NCBI GenBank assembly: GCA_004555635.1
Contig: SFHN01000051.1
Coordinates: forward strand, 1-9,231
Direction: 5' to 3'
From: [Eubacterium] saphenum
GTDB lineage: Bacteria > Bacillota > Clostridia > Oscillospirales > Ruminococcaceae
DNA length: 9,231 nucleotides
Shown here: positions 1 through 7,011 of the stretch, in pieces
Layout of the letters: each line of letters begins with the position of its first letter
Numbering within the stretch: the first letter of the stretch is position 1
The notes under the pieces: model-generated
What the model was told of the DNA's origin: nothing
Database searches by the model: none
What the model saw: the letters and a program-made list of their open reading frames with translations, nothing else
Position numbers and translations under genes: made by a program

Positions 1-1
1 G

Positions 2-1423
2 AGAGAAATTCTCGCGGAGAAAGGTCTGGAGGCTGACGAGGCGGGCTTCCACGAATGTATGAAGGTGCAGAAGGAAACCGCCCGCAAGAACAAGAAACTC
101 GGCGGCGGCTGGGACAACGCGAAGAACTCCGAGCTTGACAAGTTTACGACAAAATTTGTCGGCTACACCGAGCTTACAAAGGTAACAAAGCTGCTTGCTA
201 TCGTAAAGAACGGCGAGATTTCTCCGCTTTGCGAGGAGGGCGACGATGTTTCCGTTATCCTTGAGGAAACCCCGTTCTATGCGGAAATGGGCGGACAGGT
301 CGGCGACTGCGGAAAGGTTATCTGCGGCGACAACGTAATCGAGATTTCCGACACTAAGAAGCTGCCCGGCGGTCAGTTCGTTTCGAGCGGCGTAGTCACA
401 AGCGGCGGCTTTACCGAGGGTCAGACCGTTACCGCAGAGGTTGACGCAGACAAGCGTGTAGCAACCGAGCGCAACCACACCTGCGCGCACATTCTTCAGG
501 CGGCGCTCAGAAGCGTGCTCGGCGACCACGTTCACCAGAGCGGCTCCTATGTTGACCCGTATCAGTGCCGCTTTGACTTCAGCCACTTCAGCGCGGTTAC
601 TCCCGAGGAGCTTCAGCAGGTTGAAAACTATGTCAACAGAGTAATTATGGCGGCGGTTCCCGTAACAACCGAGGTTCTGCCGATTGAGGAAGCAAAGAAG
701 AAGGGCGCTATGGCGCTGTTCGGAGAGAAGTACGGCGACGTTGTACGCGTTGTTTCCGTCGGGGATTATTCCACGGAATTCTGCGGCGGTACTCATCTGA
801 AGAACTCCGCGCAGGCGGGTCTGTTCAAGATTGTTTCGGAGGCTTCCGTTGCTAGCGGCGTGAGAAGAATTCAGGCGATTACCGGCGCGGGCGTGCTTTC
901 TATGCTTTACGACTACAAGGAAACGCTCGACAAGACCTGCGCGGCGCTTAAGGCGCAGAACGCTGATGAGCTTGTTCACCGCGCGGAGAGCGTTATGGCT
1001 GAGCTTCGCGAGAAGGACAGAAAAATCGAGAGTATGGAGCAGGCTGCGGCGAACGCAAAGCTCGGCGACATTTTTGCGAACGTTCCCGAGATAAACGGCG
1101 TAAAGCTTGTCTGCGCAAAGCTCGACGGAATGGGCGCGGACGGTCTGCGCAAGACGGGAGATTCCGTTGCGGACAAGTTCGACTGCTTCGTTGCGGTTCT
1201 CGCGGGCACGGCGGACGGAAAGAGCACTATCCTCTGCAAGTGCAGCAAGAGCGCCGTTGAAAAGGGCGCAAACGCAGGCGCATTTGTGCGCGAAATCGCT
1301 GCTGTTGCAGGCGGCAAGGGCGGCGGAAAGCCCGACCAGGCTATGGCGGGTATCCCCGACGCTTCAAAGATAGGCGACGCTCTCGCGGCGGCTGCCGATA
1401 TCGTGGCAAAGTATATCAAGTAA
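2..1423 (+). CDS. alaS: Alanyl-tRNA synthetase, C-terminal part (5' end outside window)
   Basis: Charges tRNA-Ala with alanine in the cytoplasm and clears mischarged Ser/Gly-tRNA-Ala. The frame is open from base 2, so the gene starts upstream; 473 residues are visible of the roughly 870-880 usual for the family. The catalytic aminoacylation domain is therefore off-window. Visible are the linker with the family motif TPFYAEMGGQVGD (around bases 266-304), the editing domain with its zinc/active-site HxxxH (HTCAH, bases 476-490) and CxxxH (CGGTH, bases 782-796), a helical region around bases 900-1070, and the C-Ala (DHHA1) domain with the glycine-rich GGKGGGKPDQAMAG near bases 1310-1350. All editing metal ligands are present, so editing should be intact. 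The stop is TAA at 1421. It is followed by a hairpin and then by a HIT gene. The identification is secure; only the N-terminal part is missing, because of the window edge. Confidence 0.97.
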   Translation, partial: REILAEKGLEADEAGFHECMKVQKETARKNKKLGGGWDNAKNSELDKFTTKFVGYTELTKVTKLLAIVKNGEISPLCEEGDDVSVILEETPFYAEMGGQVGDCGKVICGDNVIEISDTKKLPGGQFVSSGVVTSGGFTEGQTVTAEVDADKRVATERNHTCAHILQAALRSVLGDHVHQSGSYVDPYQCRFDFSHFSAVTPEELQQVENYVNRVIMAAVPVTTEVLPIEEAKKKGAMALFGEKYGDVVRVVSVGDYSTEFCGGTHLKNSAQAGLFKIVSEASVASGVRRIQAITGAGVLSMLYDYKETLDKTCAALKAQNADELVHRAESVMAELREKDRKIESMEQAAANAKLGDIFANVPEINGVKLVCAKLDGMGADGLRKTGDSVADKFDCFVAVLAGTADGKSTILCKCSKSAVEKGANAGAFVREIAAVAGGKGGGKPDQAMAGIPDASKIGDALAAAADIVAKYIK

Positions 1424-1432
1424 ACCAAACGC

Positions 1433-1465
1433 TTGCGGTCTTTGAGGACAAATCAAAGGCCGCAA
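1433..1465 (+). terminator. Hairpin just after alaS, terminator-like but lacking a T-run
   Basis: Arms 1433-1445 (TTGCGGTCTTTGA) and 1453-1465 (TCAAAGGCCGCAA) pair over 13 positions, 12 Watson-Crick plus one U-G wobble in RNA, around a 7-base loop. It begins 9 bases after the alaS stop. The following bases (CTTGTAGCG) are not a proper U-tract, so intrinsic termination may be partial; it could equally protect a 3' end or be a processing site between alaS and the HIT gene. The structure is seen directly; its function is inferred. Confidence 0.5.
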
Positions 1466-1493
1466 CTTGTAGCGAATTATACGGATTATATAT

Positions 1494-1498
1494 GGAGG
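1494..1498 (+). promoter_or_regulatory. Strong ribosome binding site of the HIT gene
   Basis: GGAGG lies 7 bases before the ATG at 1506, an ideal Firmicutes spacing, and fixes that start. Confidence 0.8.
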
Positions 1499-1505
1499 AA
1501 AAACA

Positions 1506-1847
1506 ATGGAAAACTGCTTGTTCTGCAAAATAATCGCGGGAGAAATCCCCTCGACAAAGGTGTATGAGGACGACAAGATACTCGCGTTCCGCGATATCGC
1601 GCCGATGGCGCCGACGCATATTCTCGTTGTGCCGAAGCAGCACATAGGCGGCGTTGACGAGCTTAACGCGGACAACAGCGCGGTTGTTGCGTATATTTTC
1701 GAGAAAATCGCCGAAATCGCGCGCGCGGAGGGGCTTGAAAACGGCTACCGCGTCGTAAGCAACATAGGCGAGGACGGCGGGCAGACCGTGCGTCATCTCC
1801 ACTTCCACATTCTCGGCGGAAAGAAGCTTTCCACAGAGATGGCTTAA
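1506..1847 (+). CDS. HIT (histidine triad) family nucleotide-binding protein, HINT-like
   Basis: A 113-residue single-domain protein of the HINT branch of the HIT superfamily. Such proteins hydrolyse purine nucleoside phosphoramidates and acyl- or aminoacyl-adenylates; the cellular substrate in bacteria is usually unknown. The histidine triad is HLHFH at residues 97-101 followed by ILGG, with His99 expected as the nucleophile. The N-terminal CLFCKIIAGEIP and the central THILVVPKQHI are also typical, and the full length matches the family. The ATG at 1506 has a very good ribosome binding site. It lies downstream of alaS and 3 bases upstream of holA. Because HINT proteins can act on aminoacyl-AMP, the alaS neighbourhood is suggestive, but that link is an inference. 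Confidence 0.95.
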   Translation: MENCLFCKIIAGEIPSTKVYEDDKILAFRDIAPMAPTHILVVPKQHIGGVDELNADNSAVVAYIFEKIAEIARAEGLENGYRVVSNIGEDGGQTVRHLHFHILGGKKLSTEMA

Positions 1848-1850
1848 GCT

Positions 1851-2894
1851 ATGCCGAGGATAGAAGAACCGCGCCTTAAGGCTGACCTGAAGGCGGGGAA
1901 GCTGGCGAATGTTTACTTCCTTTTCGGCGAGGAGGACTACCTCATAAAGCTCTACACCGAGAAGATAATCGACGCGGCAATCGGCGACGGCGACCGCGAG
2001 ATGAACTTCGCGAAATTTACGGGAACGCCGCGCTGCGACGAGCTTTCCGACCATACGGAGAGCGTTCCGTTTTTCGCGGAGCACAAGTGCGTGCTGATAA
2101 ACAACCTCGAGCCGGAGAGTATGGATACCGCAGAGCTTAACGCGTATGTAAAGCTTTTGTCGGATATCCCCGAAACTACCGTGCTGGTGATCTCGGAGCA
2201 AAGCGTTGAGATTGACGCGAAAAAGCCGAAAGCAAAGACGAAGAAGATAATGTCCGCAATAGAAGCAGCGGGCTGCGTCTGCGAGATGAAATATATGAGC
2301 GCCGCGATGATTGCCGCGATGGCGGAGAAAAAGGCGGCACGCGCGGGGTGTGTTTTGTCGCACGAAAACGGCGTTTACCTCGCGGAGCTTTGCGGGCTTA
2401 GCCTTACTAATGTGTCAAAGGAAACGGAAAAGCTCTGCGCATATAAGGGCAACGGCGAAATCACCCGCGAGGACATCGACAGGCTTACCGCCAAGATAAT
2501 CGACACGGGCGTGTATACGCTTGCGGCGGCGCTTTTCGAGGGGAAAACCGCGCAGGCTTTCCGTATTCTCGACGACCTTTATGCGCAGCAGATTGACAGC
2601 ATAAATATTATGTCGGCGCTGTCGGGGCATTTCGTTGACCTGTACCGCGCGAAGCTCGGCAGAATAATGAAGAAGAACAGCTCTGACACCGCGGAGCTTT
2701 TCCGCTACCCGCCCAACCGCTCGTTTATTATGCGAAAGGCATTCGGCGCGGCAAGCGGGCTTTCGGAGCGTTATCTAGGCGACTGCATAGCGATACTCTA
2801 CCGCACGAATTTAGAGCTTAACTCCTCGAAAGCGGACAAGCGAATGCTTATCGAAAAGGCGCTGACGGAGATATCCGTCCTGCCGAAGGAATAA
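1851..2894 (+). CDS. holA: DNA polymerase III delta subunit (clamp loader)
   Basis: Delta subunit of the clamp-loader complex, which opens the beta sliding clamp so it can be placed on primed DNA; cytoplasmic, part of the replisome. At 347 residues it has the usual length of Firmicutes HolA (YqeN type). The N-terminal region has the typical VYFLFGEEDYLIK segment (around residues 20-32), followed by an AAA+-like fold without a Walker A motif, as expected for delta, and the all-helical collar domain in the C-terminal third (for example residues around 240-340, rich in helix-forming residues, with SALSGHFVDLYRAK). It starts 3 bases after the HIT stop with only a weak purine-rich site, so translation is probably coupled to the HIT gene. 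The RNase M5-like gene follows after one base. Sequence divergence in this family is high, but the pattern and length make the call firm. Confidence 0.9.
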   Translation: MPRIEEPRLKADLKAGKLANVYFLFGEEDYLIKLYTEKIIDAAIGDGDREMNFAKFTGTPRCDELSDHTESVPFFAEHKCVLINNLEPESMDTAELNAYVKLLSDIPETTVLVISEQSVEIDAKKPKAKTKKIMSAIEAAGCVCEMKYMSAAMIAAMAEKKAARAGCVLSHENGVYLAELCGLSLTNVSKETEKLCAYKGNGEITREDIDRLTAKIIDTGVYTLAAALFEGKTAQAFRILDDLYAQQIDSINIMSALSGHFVDLYRAKLGRIMKKNSSDTAELFRYPPNRSFIMRKAFGAASGLSERYLGDCIAILYRTNLELNSSKADKRMLIEKALTEISVLPKE

Positions 2895-2895
2895 A

Positions 2896-3468
2896 ATGAT
2901 AAAGATAAAACAGGCGATAATCGTCGAGGGAAAATACGACAAGATAAAGCTTTCGTCGCTGGTTGACGCGGTGATAATCCCGACAAACGGCTTCGGTCTG
3001 TACAAGGACAGGGAAACCGCCGACCTTATACGCGCGCTTGCGAAAAAAACGGGAATAATTATCCTCACCGACAGCGACAGCGCGGGGTTTATGATACGCT
3101 CGCGCATAAGAAGCATAGCCAAAGACGGCGAGATAATCAACGTCTATATCCCCGATATTTTCGGCAAGGAAAGGCGCAAGGCTGCCCCATCAAAGGAGGG
3201 CAAGCTTGGCGTAGAGGGAATGAGCGCCGAGGTGCTTATCAGCGCGTTTGAGCGCGCGGGAGTTTTCGCCGAAAGCGCCCCCGAAAGGGAGAACCCGCTT
3301 ACAAAAGCGGAGCTTATGGAAAAGGGGCTTGTCGGCGCACAAAACTCCGCGGAAAAACGCGCGGCTTTGCAGAAAAGGCTCGGGCTGCCCGAGCGGCTTT
3401 CGGCGAATATGCTGCTGGAAATACTGAACACAATGTACGACAGGGAGGAGCTTGACAGGCTTCTCTGA
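2896..3468 (+). CDS. rnmV: RNase M5-like Toprim-domain protein (with DUF4093-type C-terminus)
   Basis: Probable ribonuclease M5, which trims the 5S rRNA precursor in Firmicutes. It has 190 residues, close to the 186 of Bacillus subtilis RNase M5. The Toprim domain shows the conserved acidic residue in IIVEGKYDK (Glu11) and the metal-binding DxD in ILTDSDSAG (Asp59, Asp61). Between the halves lies TNGFGLYKD, matching the family's TNGF segment. Next comes GKLGVEGMS (residues 102-110), corresponding to the GVEHAS element of RNase M5, and a C-terminal helical region (LTKAELMEKGLVG, then LLEILNTM) matching the DUF4093 tail. GAAGGA sits 5 bases before the ATG at 2896, one base after the holA stop, so it is in the same operon. 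A related primase-like Toprim protein of other function is less likely given the conserved tail. The name is by family, so activity on 5S precursor is an inference. Confidence 0.85.
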   Translation: MIKIKQAIIVEGKYDKIKLSSLVDAVIIPTNGFGLYKDRETADLIRALAKKTGIIILTDSDSAGFMIRSRIRSIAKDGEIINVYIPDIFGKERRKAAPSKEGKLGVEGMSAEVLISAFERAGVFAESAPERENPLTKAELMEKGLVGAQNSAEKRAALQKRLGLPERLSANMLLEILNTMYDREELDRLL

Positions 3469-3494
3469 CATAGAAAAAAGGTTACAGGGTATAC

Positions 3495-3501
3495 AAGGGG
3501 G
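3495..3501 (+). promoter_or_regulatory. Ribosome binding site that sets the MBOAT start
   Basis: AAGGGGG ends 4 bases before the ATG at 3506 (6 bases if the AAGGG core is used). An in-frame TTG at 3452 would add 18 residues overlapping the previous gene and has no similar site; the family also normally begins MVFSS, as encoded from 3506. Confidence 0.7.
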
Positions 3502-3505
3502 AACT

Positions 3506-4936
3506 ATGGTCTTTTCAAGCCTGACATTTCTTTTTGCGTTTCTGCCGATAACGCTTCTGGTTTACTACCTCGTGCCGAAAAAGGCGCAGAACGTGGTTAT
3601 CCTGATAAGCGGTCTGATTTTTTACGCGTGGGGTGAGCCGATTTATGTGCTCGCAATGATTGCGTCAACGTTTATCGACTACACGGCGGGGCTTCTCATA
3701 GCGAAATACGACAACAAGCCGAAAATTAGAACGGCGTGCCTTATCGTTTCGCTGGTGATGAACTTGGGGCTGCTCGGAACATTCAAGTATCTCGGCTTTC
3801 TCATCGAGTCGGCGAACGCGTGGTTCGGGCTTGCCATTCCTAACCCAAACCTCCCGCTGCCTATCGGAATAAGCTTCTTCACGTTCCAGTCGATGTCCTA
3901 CACGATAGACCTCTACCGCCGCAATATAAAGGTGCAGAAAAATGCTGTGAGCTTCATCGCGTTCGTTACGCTGTTTCCGCAGATTGTCGCAGGTCCTATC
4001 GTGCGCTATGAGGACATTCAGAACGAGATAGACAACCGCAGCATAACCGAAAAGATGATAGGCGACGGAATAAGCCGCTTCATCGTTGGACTTGGCAAAA
4101 AGGTGCTTATCGCGAACAATATCGGCGCGCTGTGGGACTCGGTAAAGGCGATGGAATACGGCGAGCTGTCGGCGGTGACGGCTTGGCTCGGCATACTCGC
4201 GTTTACGTTCCAGATTTACTTCGATTTCAGCGGCTACTCGGATATGGCGATTGGCCTCGGCAAAATGCTTGGCTTTAACTTCCCCGAGAACTTCAACTAC
4301 CCGTATATGTCCCACAGCATTTCGGAGTTCTGGCGGCGCTGGCACATAACGCTCGGCGCGTGGTTCAGAAGCTACATCTATATCCCGCTCGGCGGAAACC
4401 GAAAGGGTACGGCGCGCACGATAATAAACCTGCTTATTGTGTGGACGATAACCGGCATATGGCACGGCGCAAGCTGGAACTTTATGCTTTGGGGCGCGTA
4501 TTTCGGCGTGCTTATCGTGCTGGAAAGGCTGTTCCTCGGAAAGCTTCTTGAAAAGCTGCCGTCGTTCATTAGCTGGCTGTATACGTTCATCCTCGTCGTT
4601 TTTGGCTGGATTATGTTTGACGGGGTTGACGCTTCGACGGTAAATATCGGAGATATGTTCTCGCAGGTGGGAAGCTACATCGCCGCGATGTTCGGCGTAA
4701 ACGGCGTAATTATGGACAGCTTCGCCACAAACGCGATAGTAAACTACGGCATAATGTTTGCAATCTGCATTTTCGGCAGCTCCGACGCTCTGAAAATTCT
4801 TGCGGACAAAATCAGGGAAAAGGCTCCGCGCTGGGTGCAGTACGGCTTTGCTCCCGTGCAGCTCGCTGTGCTGCTCGCAAGCGTTGCGTTTATCGCCACC
4901 TCGAGCTACAACCCGTTTTTGTATTTCAACTTTTAA
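3506..4936 (+). CDS. MBOAT family membrane O-acyltransferase (AlgI/PatA/DltB-like)
   Basis: A 476-residue polytopic membrane protein that should move acetyl (or other acyl) groups across the membrane onto an extracytoplasmic glycan, as AlgI does for alginate and PatA/PacA-type proteins do for peptidoglycan or other polymers. The N-terminus MVFSSLTFLFAFLPITLL is typical. The MBOAT signature SEFWRRWHITLGAWFRSY with IPLGGNR follows near residues 273-297, including His280, and the proposed catalytic His320 is in TGIWHGASWNF. PIGISFFTFQSMSY and FPQIVAGPIVRY are further family blocks. About ten or more hydrophobic segments are visible and length is normal. The next gene, 12 bases on, encodes a DHHW protein, the usual extracytoplasmic partner. 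No polysaccharide synthesis genes are in the window, so the acceptor polymer cannot be named. DltB is less likely, as no dltA/C/D are present. Confidence 0.92.
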   Translation: MVFSSLTFLFAFLPITLLVYYLVPKKAQNVVILISGLIFYAWGEPIYVLAMIASTFIDYTAGLLIAKYDNKPKIRTACLIVSLVMNLGLLGTFKYLGFLIESANAWFGLAIPNPNLPLPIGISFFTFQSMSYTIDLYRRNIKVQKNAVSFIAFVTLFPQIVAGPIVRYEDIQNEIDNRSITEKMIGDGISRFIVGLGKKVLIANNIGALWDSVKAMEYGELSAVTAWLGILAFTFQIYFDFSGYSDMAIGLGKMLGFNFPENFNYPYMSHSISEFWRRWHITLGAWFRSYIYIPLGGNRKGTARTIINLLIVWTITGIWHGASWNFMLWGAYFGVLIVLERLFLGKLLEKLPSFISWLYTFILVVFGWIMFDGVDASTVNIGDMFSQVGSYIAAMFGVNGVIMDSFATNAIVNYGIMFAICIFGSSDALKILADKIREKAPRWVQYGFAPVQLAVLLASVAFIATSSYNPFLYFNF

Positions 4937-4941
4937 GGAGG
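4937..4941 (+). promoter_or_regulatory. Ribosome binding site overlapping the MBOAT stop region
   Basis: GGAGG directly follows the TAA of the MBOAT gene. An ATG at 4943 is only one base away, too close; the ATG at 4949 lies 7 bases away and is in the same frame, so it is the better start for the DHHW gene. Confidence 0.65.
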
Positions 4942-4948
4942 TATGGCA

Positions 4949-6160
4949 ATGAAATTCAAGATGACCCCTTATAAGCTGACGATTGCGCTTTTTGCCGCGG
5001 TATTATTTGCCGTGCCGATACTCACCGCCGCCCTGCCGAAGCAGGAGCGCAGCGAGAACGAAAACCGGACGCTTGCGACATTCCCGAAGCTGGTTGACCA
5101 AAAGAAGCTGGATAAGGCGGAGAACTTTTCCGATGTTATCGGCGCGGTGAACTGGAAGTCGATTACCGAGCGGAAAAATCCGAGCTATATGGATAAGATA
5201 GAAACCTATTTCTCCGACCATATCGTCGGGAGAGAGGACTGGGTGGTTGCCGCAAACAGCCTTAGAAAGCTTTCGGGACAGCAGGAGATAAACGGCGTTT
5301 ATACGGCAGGCGACCGAATGATACTTGCATTTAAGGACTACGACGAGGAGACTGTCCAAAACTCGCTTTCTGCGATGAACTACCTCGCGGGGAGATACGA
5401 GGACGTTCCGATGTACTTTATGCTTGTGCCGACCGCGCAGGAGATGTACAGCTCGCAGCTTCCGTCCTATGCGGGATTTTTGAGCCAGAAAAGCTTTATC
5501 GACGACTGCTATAAGGGCGTTGAAAACATCACGACAATCGACTGCCTGTCCTATCTTTCGGGTCACGCGAACGAGTATATCTACTACCGCACCGACCACC
5601 ACTGGACGTCGCTCGGCGCGTTCTATGCCTACACAGCCGCTGCGAAAACGCTCGGATACAGCGCCTACGGCTTAGGCTCGTTTAACATCGAAACCGCAAG
5701 CAGCGACTTTCGTGGAACGCTGTTTTCAAAGACGCTTGACAGCTCGATTACCCCCGACGCTATAGACTTCTATATGCTTGCGCGGGGCGAGCCGAAGGTT
5801 TCTATGACGGTAAACACGGGAATGGAAATACAGCAATACGACAGCCTTTACGTCCGCGATTATCTTTCGCAGAAAGACAAGTATTCCGCGTTTACGGGCA
5901 GCAATCAGCCGATAGTAACGATAGAAACCGACGTTGACAACGGCAAGAGCCTGCTGCTTATCAAGGACAGCTACGCGCACAGCCTTGTGCCGTTTTTGTC
6001 GAAGCATTACAGCAAAATCACTATGGTGGATATGCGCTACATCAAGGTCGGGCTGGAAAACTTCCTTAACATTTCCGATTACAGTCAGGTTCTATTTACG
6101 TTCAACGCAATTTCGTTCTCCGAAGACGATAGCCTCAGGCTGCTGAGGCTTACTCAATGA
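4949..6160 (+). CDS. DHHW family protein, AlgJ/AlgX-like SGNH-type O-acetyltransferase partner
   Basis: A 403-residue protein anchored by an N-terminal hydrophobic segment (about residues 8-29) with the rest outside the cell. It carries the family hallmark DHHW at residues 216-219 (in YRTDHHWTSLGA) and a probable nucleophile serine in LIKDSYAHS (Ser341), which together resemble the Asp-His/Ser arrangement of AlgJ and AlgX. The N-terminal SENENRTLATFP and the following YFSDHIVGREDW block are typical of DHHW proteins. Such proteins are thought to take the acyl group from the MBOAT channel and place it on a glycan. Position immediately after the MBOAT gene supports a two-component machine. An alternative start at 4943 adds two residues. 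The stop overlaps the next gene's ATG by 4 bases. Family and partner are well supported; the substrate is unknown. Confidence 0.88.
   Translation: MKFKMTPYKLTIALFAAVLFAVPILTAALPKQERSENENRTLATFPKLVDQKKLDKAENFSDVIGAVNWKSITERKNPSYMDKIETYFSDHIVGREDWVVAANSLRKLSGQQEINGVYTAGDRMILAFKDYDEETVQNSLSAMNYLAGRYEDVPMYFMLVPTAQEMYSSQLPSYAGFLSQKSFIDDCYKGVENITTIDCLSYLSGHANEYIYYRTDHHWTSLGAFYAYTAAAKTLGYSAYGLGSFNIETASSDFRGTLFSKTLDSSITPDAIDFYMLARGEPKVSMTVNTGMEIQQYDSLYVRDYLSQKDKYSAFTGSNQPIVTIETDVDNGKSLLLIKDSYAHSLVPFLSKHYSKITMVDMRYIKVGLENFLNISDYSQVLFTFNAISFSEDDSLRLLRLTQ
6131..6150 (+). promoter_or_regulatory. Perfect 8-bp hairpin covering the RluA gene's ribosome binding site
   Basis: AGCCTCAG (6131-6138) and CTGAGGCT (6143-6150) are perfect inverted repeats around the loop GCTG. 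The right arm holds GAGG (6145-6148), 8 bases before the ATG at 6157 and the only site there resembling a Shine-Dalgarno sequence. The hairpin lies inside the last codons of the DHHW gene, so ribosomes finishing that gene would open it. The repeat is seen directly; the coupling role is inferred. Confidence 0.5.
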
Positions 6161-6999
6161 GAGAGCTTGAGCTTATCGTTTCTTCCGCCGAGGACGGGCT
6201 TAGTGCGGGAGAACTGCTGAAAGGCAGGGGCTTTTCCCGCCGCGTTGTTGTCGCGCTGAAGGCTTCGGGCGGGCTTACCCGAAACGGGGAAATTCTCCGA
6301 ACGGTTGACAGAGTGCGCGCGGGAGAGCTTGTCCGCGCGGCGCTTTTTGAGGAGGGCGGGCTTGTCCCGAACCCCGACGTATGCGCCTCAGTCGCCTACG
6401 AGGACGAGGACGCGGTGGTGTTTCAAAAGCCGCCGTTTGTGGCGGTTCACCCGTCGATAAAGCACTACGGCGACACGCTCGGAAACCTGTTTGCGGCGAT
6501 GTATGGGGACATTCCTTTTCGCCCGATAAACCGCCTTGACCGAAACACTTCGGGGCTGTGCCTTTGCGCAAAAAACAAGCTTGCGGCGGGGCTGCTTTCG
6601 GGCTGCGCCGAAAAGACCTACTTCGCCGTTGTTGACGGTGAAATTGCTCAGGACGGGCGGATTGACGCGCCGATTGAGCGCGAGAGCGAAAGCATTATAA
6701 AGCGCTGCGTCAGACCCGATGGAAAGCCCGCGGTAACGCTCTATGAGCCGATTTCGTACAGCCGTGGCAGGACGCTGCTTAGGGTAACGCTTCTTACGGG
6801 GCGCACGCATCAGATACGCGTTCACTTCGCACATATCGGCTATCCGCTGTGCGGCGATGATATGTACGGCGGGGACTGCTCCGTGATAAACCGCCACGCG
6901 CTTCATTGCGGCGAGCTTCGCTTTGTTTCACCTGCGAGCGGGGAAACGATAACTGTCAAAAGCGAGCTTCCCGAGGATATGCGGCGGCTTCTTGACTGA
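6157..6999 (+). CDS. RluA family pseudouridine synthase
   Basis: Converts uridine to pseudouridine in rRNA or tRNA. At 280 residues it is slightly short for the RluD type. An S4-like RNA-binding region is visible at residues 14-62 (SAGELLKGRGFSRRVV, then NGEILRTVDRVRAGE). The catalytic domain starts with FQKPPFVAVHPS (residues 89-100). The signature is INRLDRNTSGL with the catalytic Asp128; Asn occupies the position that is His in the classic HRLD motif. The C-terminal GRTHQIRVHFAHIGYPLCGDDMYGG block is intact. It starts by an ATGA overlap with the DHHW gene, behind a hairpin that hides its ribosome binding site. The functional link to the acetylation genes is probably none; they likely only share a transcript. 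The target uridine cannot be told from sequence alone, so no RluA/B/C/D symbol is given. Confidence 0.93.
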   Translation: MRELELIVSSAEDGLSAGELLKGRGFSRRVVVALKASGGLTRNGEILRTVDRVRAGELVRAALFEEGGLVPNPDVCASVAYEDEDAVVFQKPPFVAVHPSIKHYGDTLGNLFAAMYGDIPFRPINRLDRNTSGLCLCAKNKLAAGLLSGCAEKTYFAVVDGEIAQDGRIDAPIERESESIIKRCVRPDGKPAVTLYEPISYSRGRTLLRVTLLTGRTHQIRVHFAHIGYPLCGDDMYGGDCSVINRHALHCGELRFVSPASGETITVKSELPEDMRRLLD

Positions 7000-7011
7000 A
7001 AGGATATTGCT

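Noticed and set aside
1468..1491. AT-rich stretch before the HIT gene as a promoter
   Set aside because: The only plausible -10 (TATATA) lies so close to the GGAGG that a transcript would begin within or after the ribosome binding site; the -35 is poor.
1416..2363. Long 315-codon open frame on the - strand over HIT and holA
   Set aside because: It is antisense to two well-supported genes, crosses their boundary, and has no recognisable motif or ribosome binding site.
3452..3495. TTGACA at 3452 and TATACA at 3490 as a promoter for the MBOAT gene
   Set aside because: The spacing is 32 bases, far too long; pairing TATACA with CTGACA at 3465 gives 19 bases and would start the transcript after the ribosome binding site.
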